A model generated the notes under the pieces. It made no database searches. It had not been told where the DNA came from and was given only the letters and a program-made list of their open reading frames with translations. A DNA stretch of 64,000 nucleotides from assembly GCF_003590095.1 (NCBI RefSeq), contig NC_039493.1:9300001-9364000 (forward strand), in the 5' to 3' direction. Positions 63,579 to 64,000 of the stretch are shown here, in pieces. Made by a program: the position numbers and the translations under genes. Origin of the DNA: Trichoplusia ni (Eukaryota; Arthropoda; Insecta; Lepidoptera; Noctuidae). Position 1 is the first letter of the stretch. Each line of letters starts with the position of its first letter.

Positions 63579-64000
63579 CTGCAAAAAAAAACAGTCGATG
63601 TTTTGAAAAAAAACCGATTGTTTTCTTTGAAAATGTGTATGGTTGGTTTATTTTCAAAAGTTGTGCACAGAAAAACCTGATGAATTAAACGTTGAAAAAA
63701 TGACAAAATTTACCTTCTTATTTAGATTTCTATGGACAAAACTTAACGCCTAATTAGCAAAACTGCACGTGTTAAGTATCTTTCCAAAAATAAAACTTTG
63801 TTTTTAATGTTAACTACCTCATAATTAATGGTATGTTACTGCTTTTTGAGTGGAAGCACAAATTATTCTGGCATCAAACAAATGAAAATAAAGTATAGAG
63901 GTGATGGAATCAGTTCATTATCTTTAAATACGATTTCTTCTCTTACAAAATTCTTCATCAATATCTATTGCACGTCCCGAAATCTCATTTTTATGTATTT
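63579..64000 (-). other. Intron of the second P450 gene
   Basis: This is AT-rich sequence with no exon visible. It is presumed to be intron because the upstream P450 exons must lie further on. Confidence 0.6.

Noticed and set aside
1..64000. CRISPR arrays, operons, rRNA or phage-type features
   Set aside because: The DNA is eukaryotic with spliceosomal introns; no regular spaced repeats or rRNA sequence were seen.

Overview
The window is eukaryotic, AT-rich, intron-rich nuclear DNA. It almost certainly comes from a moth or butterfly (Lepidoptera). The reasons are the gene set (a miniature/dusky-type cuticle ZP protein, MSL2, and a tandem CYP4 cluster), the short AT-rich introns between small exons, and the interspersed repeats, which look like common lepidopteran retrotransposon tails and tRNA-derived SINEs. 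Species and chromosome cannot be read from the sequence. Gene models below were built by hand, joining exons at GT/AG sites and requiring reading phase to close across every junction. No database search was possible.

Layout. 1-12640 is a gene desert with scattered GC-rich islets and possible core promoters. 13044-21396 (+) is a ZP-domain transmembrane protein in two coding exons around a 6.6 kb intron. 22066-25085 (-) is an unrecognised basic, Pro/Arg-rich protein in six exons. It converges on the ZP gene at its 3' end and faces a single-exon PLD6/Zucchini-like gene (25564-26229, +) head to head. That PLD-like protein has lost the catalytic His and Lys of its HKD motif. 27834-30079 (-) is MSL2 in four exons. 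32734-40621 (+) is a small leucine-rich-repeat membrane protein whose first coding exon is only 8 nt. 42063-45690 (-) is the nonsense-mediated-decay factor UPF3 in seven exons, divergent from mRpS28 (46220-46940, +, two exons). 48674-53292 (-) is mitochondrial glutaminase in nine exons. 53300-57580 holds no gene but several repeat copies. 57584-61495 (-) is a complete nine-exon CYP4 cytochrome P450. A tRNA-Gly(GCC) lies at 62809-62879 (-), and the last exon of a second, tandem P450 is at 63409-63578 (-). The rest of that gene lies beyond the window.

The genes do not form one pathway: housekeeping genes (UPF3, mRpS28, glutaminase), a chromatin regulator (MSL2), cuticle/apical-matrix and membrane proteins, and detoxification-type P450s are simply neighbours. 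The most unusual items are the catalytically dead PLD6-like protein and the unknown gene it shares a promoter interval with, a MITE with about 53-bp inverted repeats in a P450 intron, two near-perfect hairpins in and near the P450 gene, and a tRNA-derived SINE family present in two copies. I saw no clear evidence of a wholly new multi-gene system.
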